Positions 1 through 7,149 of a stretch of DNA of 20,199 nucleotides are shown here, piece after piece; within the stretch, counting starts at the first letter, position 1, and every line of letters starts with the position of its first letter. Under the pieces are notes generated by a model. That model was given only the letters and a program-made list of their open reading frames with translations, was not told the origin of the DNA and ran no database searches. A program made the translations under genes and the position numbers. This DNA comes from a virus, in IMG/VR virus record IMGVR_UViG_3300045952_000230, positions 1 to 20,199 of that record; one strand, 5' to 3'.

Positions 1-939
1 AAGTATTCTGCCTTGCATCGAGCGGTTGCTCAAAGTAAGCGCCCCCATGAATGCAATATGCTTCGTGACAGCATCCATGTCGGGACTTTGATCTGGAAGA
101 TCAAGTGCTTCGAAGTTCCGTCCAGAATAGATTTCGAACTTCATATACTTTGTATTCAACATATAGCCACCAGTCAATCCGGTGGCGGCGCTGTCATATA
201 CTACTGCGGCAGTTTTATACTTCAAAGTTTCGAAGCCCAAGGCTCCCAACCTTGCGTCGGCATAACGCTGGTTTTCCTGCATGCCGCTTTCCAAGGTGCC
301 GTAGACTTCGGCGTCGAGCAGGATCAGGTCGGGATGCTCGGTGCCGCGTGTCAGCTTCAGCCACAGCGCGTTCAGCCCCGCCTTGAGGGCCGGGTACTGC
401 AGGCCGGTCGCCCTGGCGATCGACTGGAACTGGTTTTTCCAGAAGGTCCAAGTAGTACTGTCAATACCGCCAACTATACCTGTACCGGCATCAGTAACCA
501 TTGCTTTGAGGCCAGCAAATGACTTGGCCACCGAGCCGTCTCCATAGACGGCCTTGGTGATGTTGTTGGCCATCGTCGCTTCGGCATTGTCCATTTTGCC
601 TTCCAGCAGATTGAGGATGCGCTCGCGGCCCCGGTTCTTGGCCAGGTCGGGACCGCTGAGCGTGACGCTGGCCACCGCGTTGGCGGGGGCGTAGTCGGCC
701 TCCGATATGGTTTCCTTGACCGCCCTGGACAGCAGCTCGGTGCCGCTATACCAGGCGAAGGTTTCCTCGGCATAGGTCAGCGGCGTTGCGATCGCTTTGC
801 CGCCTTCGATGATGCGTGTCCTTCCGTTTTGCTTGAGAAGTGCAGTAACGGCATTCGAATTACTGACGTTATCTGCAAAGGTCCGATGGTAATTGTTCAG
901 CGTGGTCGCAACCAGCTGGGTGACGGTGGGTTCAGCCAT
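1..939 (-). CDS. Phage major capsid protein (3' end cut by window edge)
   Basis: An open frame of 313 codons runs from ATG 939 to the left edge without a stop, so the C-terminus is missing, probably by only a few to some tens of residues. The product would be the shell subunit of the icosahedral head. Recognition rests on family features I know: an N-terminal helix rich in small polar residues (EPTVTQLVATTLNNYHR), a central segment like GRERILNLLEGKMDNAEATM, and a C-terminal block with LNTKYMKFEIYSGRNFE followed by GALTLSNRSMQGR, typical of one capsid family of about 320-340 residues. A CGGAGG Shine-Dalgarno sequence lies about 5 nt before the ATG. It follows the scaffold gene directly, the usual head-gene order. 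The 3' part (about 1-240) is visibly more AT-rich than the rest of the window, which may mark mosaic exchange. I am sure of capsid, less sure of the subfamily. Confidence 0.9.
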   Translation of the reverse strand, partial: MAEPTVTQLVATTLNNYHRTFADNVSNSNAVTALLKQNGRTRIIEGGKAIATPLTYAEETFAWYSGTELLSRAVKETISEADYAPANAVASVTLSGPDLAKNRGRERILNLLEGKMDNAEATMANNITKAVYGDGSVAKSFAGLKAMVTDAGTGIVGGIDSTTWTFWKNQFQSIARATGLQYPALKAGLNALWLKLTRGTEHPDLILLDAEVYGTLESGMQENQRYADARLGALGFETLKYKTAAVVYDSAATGLTGGYMLNTKYMKFEIYSGRNFEALDLPDQSPDMDAVTKHIAFMGALTLSNRSMQGRIL

Positions 940-965
940 TGTGGCCTCCGAGGGGAAAAATTCCC

Positions 966-2129
966 TTAGAAGCCGACCTCGTCAGCCGTACTTTCGAGCA
1001 CGTCGCGCAGGCTCTGCTTGCCTTGCGGCTCGGAGGGCTTGGTCACCGGGGAGGTCAGTCCCCTGGCGTTGCCCCTGACCGCTTGCCTGGCCCTTTGATC
1101 GGCCTGCTGCCGCTCGACGCTCTGGCGTTGGGCGGCGATCAGCTGATCGCGGGTTGCCGGGTTCATCCAGCGCGCAGTCTCGTAGGCCTCGCGGAGGTCG
1201 CGCCCAGGGTTGGCCTGGAACATCTCGATGATCTGCGGCAGCACGGCGTCGAAGTCGGGCCGCAGCAGTTTGCCGTCGGCGCCCTTCTCTTCCGCAAAGC
1301 TGTCGATTCCCCACCGGGTGACCCTCAAGGCTTCCTGCTCGGCCTGCTGGGCCGAGGCCTGCTGCATCTGCTGGATGAGGCCTTCCAAAGCCTGCACCCT
1401 GTTCGAAGTCTGGCCGACATGATCGGCGAAATAACGGATGGCCGGGTCTTTCATGTCAGCTTCGGAAAGCTGGCCTGGTCCTCCCGACCGGCTCGGGGCC
1501 AACGCCGCTGGGTCAATTCCGCACCGCTGCGCGATCTCCTGGACCAGGCTGAGCCTGTCCTGCAGATTGGGGCTGATCGCCCGCCGATGCATGCCCGCCC
1601 ATTCGCGGATCGCATCGGTGGGGGCCAGGCCCGCCTGCTGCAGCGATCCCGAGATGACGGGATCGCCAAAGATCGGCGCCAGCTGGCGCACAAAACTGTC
1701 TGCTTGCGCGGTGGCCTGCACGCGCCGCTGGTAGTCGCCTTCCATCTCTGAGTGCCGTCTGAGCAGGAAGGCCTGCCCCTCCGGCGCCAGTCTGCCAAAG
1801 GCCTCTCTATCGGCGGCGCTCCAGTTCGCGGGCGGTTCGCTGCTTCTCCCCTCGGGGGCTGGGTGAACCTGTGGCGGCTGGGTCTTGTCTGGGCTTTCGG
1901 GGCTGGGTGCAGGCTCCGCCTGCGCTGCTTCTCCCGGCTGCGTCTCTTTCGAGGCGAAGCGGCCTAAATTATCCCTGGGTTGTCCGTCCTGTCCAGACGG
2001 CGGCTCCTCGGGCGATGAAGAGGCGTCGATCACCTCGTCATAGGCGTCCTCGGCGATCTCCCGCAGCGAGCGTTTCGGCTCAGCTGCGGTCGCGCCATTG
2101 GAAAGGGGCGTCTGCGGGTCGTCTGGCAT
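966..2129 (-). CDS. Capsid scaffolding / head assembly protein
   Basis: The 387-aa product is hydrophilic and has the look of an internal scaffold. An acidic, proline-rich disordered N-terminus (about 1-100) is followed by a conserved-looking block PANWSAADREAFGRLAPEG and LLRRHSEMEGDYQRR (about 99-141). A helical middle follows, then a Gln/Arg-rich coiled-coil-like stretch (about 310-360) and a short conserved tail ending in TADEVGF. The PxxW...LLRRHxEME signature is familiar from scaffold or assembly proteins next to portal and capsid genes in podovirus-like phages. It sits between the portal cluster and the capsid gene, where a scaffold is expected, 26 nt upstream of the capsid start. A related motif occurs at both ends (SLREIAEDAYDEV at 21-33, SLRDVLESTADEV at 373-385). 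No protease motif is visible, so cleavage of the scaffold cannot be predicted. Confidence 0.85.
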   Translation of the reverse strand: MPDDPQTPLSNGATAAEPKRSLREIAEDAYDEVIDASSSPEEPPSGQDGQPRDNLGRFASKETQPGEAAQAEPAPSPESPDKTQPPQVHPAPEGRSSEPPANWSAADREAFGRLAPEGQAFLLRRHSEMEGDYQRRVQATAQADSFVRQLAPIFGDPVISGSLQQAGLAPTDAIREWAGMHRRAISPNLQDRLSLVQEIAQRCGIDPAALAPSRSGGPGQLSEADMKDPAIRYFADHVGQTSNRVQALEGLIQQMQQASAQQAEQEALRVTRWGIDSFAEEKGADGKLLRPDFDAVLPQIIEMFQANPGRDLREAYETARWMNPATRDQLIAAQRQSVERQQADQRARQAVRGNARGLTSPVTKPSEPQGKQSLRDVLESTADEVGF

Positions 2130-2361
2130 GGTCGGTAGCCCTTTGTTCGAACGGACCTCTCGGGAGGTCCCTCGGGTCGACCGCGCTACCGGCCTGCATG
2201 TCGGCGTCTCGCTGACGCCAGGATGAAATGGTCTCGCCCGTGATCGGGCTTTCGAAACTCTCGAACTTGCTCAGCATCGGCGTGGGAAAACCGTCACGGA
2301 TATCGACACGGTTTTCCCCCTTGACCACCATTTTGCCGTTACGGAGGACATAGACGGTCAT
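2080..2361 (-). CDS. Small conserved phage protein upstream of scaffold, function unknown
   Basis: A 93-aa product starts MTVYVLRNGKMVVKG. I chose ATG 2361 because GGAAGG lies upstream and because the stop of the previous gene overlaps it as ATGA. A longer frame reaching upstream would only read through the neighbour. The N-terminal pattern (short beta strands VYVLRNGKMVVK, then PMLSKFESFESPITGETISSW) matches a small protein of unknown function often found just ahead of scaffold genes in related phages. I recognise the context but not a function. The last 17 codons overlap the start of the scaffold gene (50 nt), which suggests translational coupling or recent extension of the C-terminus. The tail is Arg/Asp-rich and may be poorly conserved. 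Confidence 0.75.
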   Translation of the reverse strand: MTVYVLRNGKMVVKGENRVDIRDGFPTPMLSKFESFESPITGETISSWRQRDADMQAGSAVDPRDLPRGPFEQRATDHARRPADAPFQWRDRS

Positions 2362-2594
2362 TCCAGCACCGCCTTCCAGGCCAGCATCTCGGCGATCTCC
2401 AGCACCGTTGCCGCATGATCCATGCGGCGGGATGACCAATGGTGCTGCTGGTGATCGGTCGGCGGCATGGTGCCGTCGGCGTCGTGCATGTAGGCCCGCA
2501 GGAGCTCGCAGGCCTCGGTGATGCGCGCCAGGTGCATCTGCTGGTGCTCGGTCGGCCCGGTTTTTCGGGCCTGCTGAAGGATGCCAATGCTCAT
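2358..2594 (-). CDS. Small helical phage protein, unknown
   Basis: The 78-aa product starts MSIGILQQARK at ATG 2594 and is mostly alpha-helical, with two amphipathic helices (EHQQMHLARITEACELLRAYM and MDHAATVLEIAEMLAWKAVLE) joined by a His-rich linker. ATGA overlaps join it to the Ig-like protein upstream and the 93-aa protein downstream, so it belongs firmly to the head operon. I do not recognise a defined family. Small two-helix phage proteins include nucleotide-binding anti-defence sponges of the Acb2/Tad1 type. I do not see that family's aromatic/arginine signature clearly enough to call it. The frame could be extended upstream to about 2762, but that part overlaps the well-supported neighbour. 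Confidence 0.7.
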   Translation of the reverse strand: MSIGILQQARKTGPTEHQQMHLARITEACELLRAYMHDADGTMPPTDHQQHHWSSRRMDHAATVLEIAEMLAWKAVLE

Positions 2595-3235
2595 GTCACG
2601 GTGAACAGCTTGTCGGTGTTCGACAAAAGATTGTGGTCCTCGACCGCCACTGAGACGGTGCCTGCGGAGGCCTTCCAGATCGCCACCGTCATCTGCGTCG
2701 GCGAGACATAGGTGCCGGAACTGTCGGGCACATTGGAGCCGCCGGTCAGCACCGTCGACCACGGCGTGAAGCCGGTGCCGGTGATGGTGACCTGCAGCGG
2801 CAGCGTTGCCGCAGCCCCAGTGGTCGGGCTGATCGAGGAGACGACCGGCGCGACAGGCACCGTGGCGCCGCCGGTCGGATAGGGATCATCGGGCTCGATC
2901 CAGCCGCGCGCCCTGCCGATGTCGACAGCCAGCGTGGTGCCGATCATCGCCGCCTTGGCGGCCTGCGTGCGCGGCGCATAGTCGGTCGCCGCCGCCCTGC
3001 CGCTGGCGTCGGTGATTGCCACGGCAGCCGTCGACTGATCGACATCGTCCCCCCTGACGCCGCCGACAAAGTCGCCGGAGGCGGAGGTCAGCACCGGCTC
3101 GGCGGCGTTTTCGTTGGCCAGCGTGGTGGTGGCGACACGCGGCGGATAGCGATGCCAGTTGACCGGCACGATTTCGTTCAGCTTCAGGGTGGCGATCGGC
3201 GTGTCGTTGGAGCGGTTGAGGTCAAACTGCGCCAT
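2591..3235 (-). CDS. Virion-region protein with C-terminal Ig-like (IPT/TIG) domain; candidate decoration protein
   Basis: A 214-aa product starts at ATG 3235, preceded by GGAGG. Residues about 130-214 form a typical immunoglobulin-like IPT/TIG beta sandwich: VVSSISPTTGAA at its start, VTITGTGF in the middle, SPTQMTVAI and LFTVT at its end. Such domains decorate phage capsids and tails and bind carbohydrates weakly. Residues about 85-122 (DYAPRTQAAKAAM ... DPYPTG) resemble a segment of the next gene upstream, whose product has DYSPKTQEEKAAL ... EPYPSG. The location between portal and scaffold suggests a head decoration or accessory virion protein, which is inference. The gene overlaps the preceding gene by 14 nt and ends in ATGA with the next. 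Confidence 0.75.
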   Translation of the reverse strand: MAQFDLNRSNDTPIATLKLNEIVPVNWHRYPPRVATTTLANENAAEPVLTSASGDFVGGVRGDDVDQSTAAVAITDASGRAAATDYAPRTQAAKAAMIGTTLAVDIGRARGWIEPDDPYPTGGATVPVAPVVSSISPTTGAAATLPLQVTITGTGFTPWSTVLTGGSNVPDSSGTYVSPTQMTVAIWKASAGTVSVAVEDHNLLSNTDKLFTVT

Positions 3236-3626
3236 GGCGTGCCTCCAGATCATTCTGCAGCAGCGAACCGCCAGCCGCGAGACTGGCGACATGGGTATCG
3301 GTCCACTGGTCGGCTGGCACCAGTTCCAGAGGGCTGTGCAGGCTCTCCAGATATTTGACGCGGCCTTCGGCGGTCATCGGGTTGCCGCTCGGGTAAGGTT
3401 CGTTCTCCGCCACTTCCAGCACCGCGACCATCTCGACATACATCAGCGCCGCCTTCTCCTCCTGGGTCTTCGGCGAATAGTCGACATTGGAGACGGTGAC
3501 GCCGTCGGGGTTTTTGGTCGGGTGGTCGCCGGTCACGAACTGCTGCTCGACCGGCGGATTGGCATATTCGTAGTCGGCCAGGTCGATCGGCAGCGGGCTT
3601 TGATAGGCGGGGGTGCTCTCAACCAT
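3222..3626 (-). CDS. Small head-region protein sharing the DYxPxTQ / PYPxG module
   Basis: The 134-aa product begins MVESTPAYQSPL at ATG 3626, which lies inside the end of the preceding gene (8-nt overlap). The middle (about residues 49-82) holds DYSPKTQEEKAAL and NEPYPSGNP, matching in order and spacing a segment of the Ig-like protein encoded next. A third protein, encoded just upstream, carries RDPYPTGNP. The last part (HVASLAAGGSLLQND) is small-residue rich. No catalytic motif, signal peptide or membrane segment is visible. I do not recognise a named family. Its place in the head operon suggests a structural or assembly role. The shared module argues that these small proteins arose by duplication or bind a common partner. 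Confidence 0.7.
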   Translation of the reverse strand: MVESTPAYQSPLPIDLADYEYANPPVEQQFVTGDHPTKNPDGVTVSNVDYSPKTQEEKAALMYVEMVAVLEVAENEPYPSGNPMTAEGRVKYLESLHSPLELVPADQWTDTHVASLAAGGSLLQNDLEARHGAV

Positions 3627-3957
3627 GGGCGTTGTCCTCGGGCTTTCTCACCGGAACGCCGCGCACTTCCTGGTCGATGTCCTCCTGCGGCCTCGGGTTG
3701 CCGGTCGGGTAGGGATCGCGGGGGCCGATGCCGAGGTCTTCGTCGGTGCGGGTGACCGGGCTCTGATGCACCGCCTCGCGGAAATTGGCGTGCGGCACAT
3801 GCTCGCCGCGTACTTCCGGCTTGATCTTTTCCACCCTGGCCTTCCTGGTCTTCTCCGCCGCGCCGGTCGCTGCGCCCTTTTCCATCTCCTCGACGGTGGC
3901 GTCGGACAGGTCATCTTCGCCTTCGGCGGTGGTCGATACGTCTGGTTTCTTGGCCAT
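3619..3957 (-). CDS. Small charged head-region protein with DPYPTG motif
   Basis: I chose ATG 3957 (MAKKPDVSTTAEG) because AAGGAG sits 7 nt upstream. The in-frame ATG at 3972 has no such site. The 112-aa product is highly charged and probably disordered: an acidic stretch (GEDDLSDATVEEMEKG), then a basic stretch (KTRKARVEKIKPEVRG), then RDPYPTGNPRPQEDIDQEV near the C-terminus. It has no membrane segment and no recognisable enzyme motif. The DPYPTGNP sequence is shared with the next two genes. It is encoded between the low-complexity protein and the 134-aa protein. The function is unknown, and a virion linker or accessory role is a guess from context. Confidence 0.65.
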   Translation of the reverse strand: MAKKPDVSTTAEGEDDLSDATVEEMEKGAATGAAEKTRKARVEKIKPEVRGEHVPHANFREAVHQSPVTRTDEDLGIGPRDPYPTGNPRPQEDIDQEVRGVPVRKPEDNAHG

Positions 3958-4016
3958 GTCAGTCTCCTTCAAACGGGTGGATGGGGACGGTGCTGCGTCA
4001 CCGCCCCCTGGCCTGG

Positions 4017-4187
4017 CTAACGGTTCTGGCCGCCCTGGCCGGGATTGCCCTGGCCGGGACGGTTGGGATCGCCCTGGCCTGGCTTGTCCTGCGGTTTCTG
4101 CTGGCCGCCCTGGCCGCCGCCACGACGATCGTCGTTGTCGTCGTCGTTGTCGTCGCCCTGGCCGGGCTTATTGGGGTTCTGTTGCAT
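4017..4187 (-). CDS. Small Gly/Gln/Asn/Pro/Asp low-complexity protein
   Basis: A 56-aa product from ATG 4187 (AAGGAAAC upstream) is built almost wholly of G, Q, N, D, P, K and R. Units of the type KPGQGD and PGQG recur (NKPGQGDD, DKPGQGDP, NRPGQGNP, NPGQGGQ) around an Asp/Asn-rich patch. It must be disordered. It lies 29 nt downstream of the portal gene and 59 nt upstream of the next start, in the same orientation. Several phages with this gene order carry such a tiny polar repeat protein after the portal. I know no function for it. The longer frame from 4220 has a weaker start and would overlap the portal stop. Confidence 0.6.
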   Translation of the reverse strand: MQQNPNKPGQGDDNDDDNDDRRGGGQGGQQKPQDKPGQGDPNRPGQGNPGQGGQNR

Positions 4188-4216
4188 GGTGTTTCCTTTC
4201 GTGAAGTCCACCCCAT

Positions 4217-6580
4217 TCACATCAATCCAGGCGGGGCCGCGCCGTTCCCTGCGCCACCAGGAGGCATTTTTGGTGGGCCTCCTGGCGGCATGCCAGGTGG
4301 GCCGAGGCCGGGAGGAGGTTCGCCGGGAGGCCCTGGCATTGGCGGTGGCATCATCATCGGCGGCGGCTGTGCTGCCAGCTGGTCCTGGAACTGGTTGATC
4401 ATCTCGACCACGGGCCGCGAGTAGCGGATCGGGTGCAGGAACATCTTCATCAGTTCGAGGCTCAGCTGCATCACCTGCGGCGGCGGCAAAACGCCGGTCA
4501 TCAGCATCTGCTGGGTGCCGGTCATCACCAGGCCGATGGTCTGGGCGATCTGCGCCATGCCCTCCTGCTCGGCCTGCAGGTCGGGCACCACGGTCGAGTC
4601 GCTCTCGATGTCGATGGCGCAGGTGCGCATGAAATCGGAGCGCAGGATCGCCATCACCTCGGGCGTCACCTCCTCGCCGGTCATCCTCGCAAGTGTGGCG
4701 GGATCAAAATTCTGGGCGATGATTTCGGCCTTGAGGCGCAGCAAATCCCTGACGAAATTGGCCGCCGCCTGGCGCTGGTCCTCCAGCCGGTTGACGCCCA
4801 TCGTGCCCTTGATTCTTTGCGCTGTCGCGGTTTCGGAGGCTTTCGTCGCTCCCCGCATGATGTCGGAGATGCCCATGATCTCGTAGATCGCCTGCTTGAT
4901 CTGCTCGCGGGCCAGGAACAGCTTGTCGAGCGCCGCCATCCAGAGGTCGATCGGCACCAGCCAGATGTGGTTCTGCAGGCCGCCGTTCAGCATGTCGACG
5001 CCGTCGACCGGAATCATCTTGCCGTCGCCCGCCGTCAGGATGTCGGCGATCTCGGTGGAGGCCGAATTGTAGCCGCCGCGAACCTTGATCATGCGGGTCA
5101 GCGCCGAGATGCGGGCCGACACCTCGTCGAGGTCGGCGGCGAGGTTGTTGTAGAGGTCGTAATAGGGGCGCGGGATGCGGCTGTCGGAGGTGGTGACCGC
5201 CAAAAGCGGCACCGGGCACGGGAAGAAGCCTTCCAGCTGCAGGGTGTCGGGATCGATCCTGAGCAGCAGGCCGCCGGTTTCGCGGATGAACCAGATGATG
5301 CGGCGGTTCACCCGGTCCCAGATTTCCCACACCATGCATTTCCGCACATGGTCGCCGAGGTTTTGCGCCGTCTTCATCGCCGAGCCGCCGCCGACCGGGC
5401 TTTTGGCGGCGCTCTCGTCGGTCCAGCGCAGCAGGTCGCCGGTCTTGCCCGCCGCCTTGATCGCCGCGTATTCGGGCGAGCCCTCGAACTCGCGGTCCAG
5501 CTGCTGGCGGGTGAACAGATGGCGGAACGCCATCCAGTCGGTATCGGCGGCCTGGCGCACCGGGTCGATCAGGAAGTCCTCCCAGTAGACATATTCGTCG
5601 CCGACCTCCTCCCACACCTTGCGCTCCTCGGTCGGCGCCGTGCCATCAGGAAGCGGCCCGCCAGAAAGCTCCATGGTCTGCATCTGCGGACGCCAGCGCA
5701 CCCTGCAGATGCCGCGACCAGGCAGCAGCACGTCCTTGATGGCGGTCTTGATCGCCTCGTCGGAGCCCTCGTCCTCGAGCACGATCTCCAGCGCCTTTTC
5801 CATCACCGCCGCCGCCGTCTCGGCCACCTGCTGCTCGGGCGATGGAGGCTCAGGCGGCGGGATCGGCGGGTGGGTCGGCGGGCCGGGAGGCGGCATGCCC
5901 GCAACGCCTCCCGGCCCTGCTGACGCCATCATCGGCGGGGGAGCTGGTCCCGCCTCCGGCGGCAGATCGATCGGGCCAGCGCCAGGCGGGACCATGGCCC
6001 CGTTCCCGCCTGGCATTGGCCCCGGCCCACCGGGCGGTAGCGCGCCCAATGGGGGAGCGGGAACTGGCGGGATAACAGGGGGGCCTCCCGGCATGGGACC
6101 GGCGGCGAGGGGGGTTGGGACCGGGGGCGGCCCTGCCGGAGCCATACCGGGAGGCGGCATGCCAGGCGGCAAACCTGGCAGCATGGGAGGCATCGGAGGC
6201 TGTGGCGGCGGGCTCGGCTTGGTGAAGCGCGAGCGGACCACAGGCTTCGGCGGCTTCTGGTAGACCGCCGGTAACATGACTTCCGTGTTGGCGTACAGCA
6301 CGTTGAAGGTGACGCCCGAGGTGGTCACCCTGCCGGTCTTGGCGTTCTTCGCCTCGTTGCGGTAAATCTGCACGATCTCGCGGGCCCGCTTGCGCCAGTC
6401 CTGCTCGGCCCGCTCGGCATCGCTGAGGCAGGCGGTCCAGTATTGCTTGTCGACCTCCGGTTCGTATTGGGCGCCGGAATAGGGATCGTCGCTGGCGCCG
6501 ACCGGCTGCTGGCCGGGCTTGGTCGCCTGGACGCTCTCGGCGTCGTCAGGCGGCTGGGTGAGGTCGGGATCGCGCGCCAT
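4217..6580 (-). CDS. Portal protein with large Pro/Gly-rich insertion
   Basis: The 787-aa product would form the dodecameric ring at the head vertex through which DNA enters and leaves. Position (between terminase large subunit and scaffold) and the conserved body support this: ENVxxP-like NVLYANTEVMLPAVYQKP at about 93-110, then RGICRVRW, WEDFLIDPVRQAADTDWMAFRH, a long helical core with YYDLYNNLAADLDEVSARI, and GATKASETATAQRIKGTMG near the middle-C-terminal part. This resembles the podovirus-type portals I know. Two features are odd: residues about 122-248 (DNA about 5837-6217) are almost pure Pro/Gly/Ala/Met, inserted between the N-terminal helix and the body, and the last 50 residues are again Pro/Gly/Met-rich. 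The start shares a base with the preceding stop (TGATG), with GGGAGA upstream. Confidence 0.9.
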   Translation of the reverse strand: MARDPDLTQPPDDAESVQATKPGQQPVGASDDPYSGAQYEPEVDKQYWTACLSDAERAEQDWRKRAREIVQIYRNEAKNAKTGRVTTSGVTFNVLYANTEVMLPAVYQKPPKPVVRSRFTKPSPPPQPPMPPMLPGLPPGMPPPGMAPAGPPPVPTPLAAGPMPGGPPVIPPVPAPPLGALPPGGPGPMPGGNGAMVPPGAGPIDLPPEAGPAPPPMMASAGPGGVAGMPPPGPPTHPPIPPPEPPSPEQQVAETAAAVMEKALEIVLEDEGSDEAIKTAIKDVLLPGRGICRVRWRPQMQTMELSGGPLPDGTAPTEERKVWEEVGDEYVYWEDFLIDPVRQAADTDWMAFRHLFTRQQLDREFEGSPEYAAIKAAGKTGDLLRWTDESAAKSPVGGGSAMKTAQNLGDHVRKCMVWEIWDRVNRRIIWFIRETGGLLLRIDPDTLQLEGFFPCPVPLLAVTTSDSRIPRPYYDLYNNLAADLDEVSARISALTRMIKVRGGYNSASTEIADILTAGDGKMIPVDGVDMLNGGLQNHIWLVPIDLWMAALDKLFLAREQIKQAIYEIMGISDIMRGATKASETATAQRIKGTMGVNRLEDQRQAAANFVRDLLRLKAEIIAQNFDPATLARMTGEEVTPEVMAILRSDFMRTCAIDIESDSTVVPDLQAEQEGMAQIAQTIGLVMTGTQQMLMTGVLPPPQVMQLSLELMKMFLHPIRYSRPVVEMINQFQDQLAAQPPPMMMPPPMPGPPGEPPPGLGPPGMPPGGPPKMPPGGAGNGAAPPGLM

Positions 6581-7149
6581 CAGCGTCTCCCGACAAATCT
6601 GGCTTGGCCAGGCTCGAATATGGCGATCTGGCCGACATCGTCGGCAATGGCATCATAGCCTTCGTCGCGGATCAGACGGTCCAGCCGCTCGATGTTCAGG
6701 TCGCGGTCGTACATGTCGTAGTCGTGGGCATACGGCTCATAGAGGCCGCGCCCGGCCAGAGTCCTGTAGCGGCGCTCGTATTCGGCGGCGTCCAGCGGCT
6801 TGCGAACCGTCAGATCGGCCTCGTTGACGATCGGCTCCTGTGCGCCGCGCATGATCGAGTAGGAGCGGGCGATGTTGGGTTCCCTGGTGAAATAGAACTT
6901 GCCCCGGCCCCAGCCGAGTGCGTTCTGCCTGCCATGCGTGTCCTGCGCCCGCGTATGCGACAGTTCTTCGTAAGGGGTACTGGAACCGCGATAGGCGCGC
7001 ACGATCTGCGCCAGCGTCTCCCTGGTCGGCTGTGGCTGGCCAAACGCCCCGCCGAGCCCCATCGGCTGCGCCAAGTCCTCATTGCCCAGCGTCGGCTTCA
7101 TCAAGCCCATCGCAAACAATTCGCCAAGGCCGGGAATGTCCTGGTCCAT
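6580..7149 (-). CDS. ADP-ribosyltransferase-like (ART-fold) phage protein
   Basis: The 189-aa product starts at ATG 7149, coupled to the terminase stop as TGATG. A GTG one codon upstream is an alternative. In numbering from that GTG it shows the order of motifs seen in ART-like domains: AYRGSS (53-58), GKFYFTREPNIARSYS (84-99), IVNEADLTVRKPLDA (108-122), and GYDAIADDVGQIAIFEPGQ (165-183) before a short basic end. The pattern 'YRG ... FYFT.xP..A..Y ... L.V.KPLD ... GYDAI ... IAIFEPGQ' is a generic ART-like arrangement found in many phage proteins. I infer the fold and cannot prove activity. If active it could modify a host target with ADP-ribose from NAD+. Lying between terminase and portal it may be packaged or be an assembly factor. 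Confidence 0.6.
   Translation of the reverse strand: MDQDIPGLGELFAMGLMKPTLGNEDLAQPMGLGGAFGQPQPTRETLAQIVRAYRGSSTPYEELSHTRAQDTHGRQNALGWGRGKFYFTREPNIARSYSIMRGAQEPIVNEADLTVRKPLDAAEYERRYRTLAGRGLYEPYAHDYDMYDRDLNIERLDRLIRDEGYDAIADDVGQIAIFEPGQARFVGRR

Noticed and set aside
2358-2594. Possible Acb2/Tad1-type anti-defence sponge.
   Set aside because: Size and helical content fit but the conserved residues of that family are not evident, so it stays unknown.
4433-5923. A long open frame (about 496 codons) on the plus strand opposite the portal gene.
   Set aside because: It is His/Arg/Leu-rich, matches no family, and mirrors the codon structure of the strong portal gene. It is a high-GC antisense shadow.
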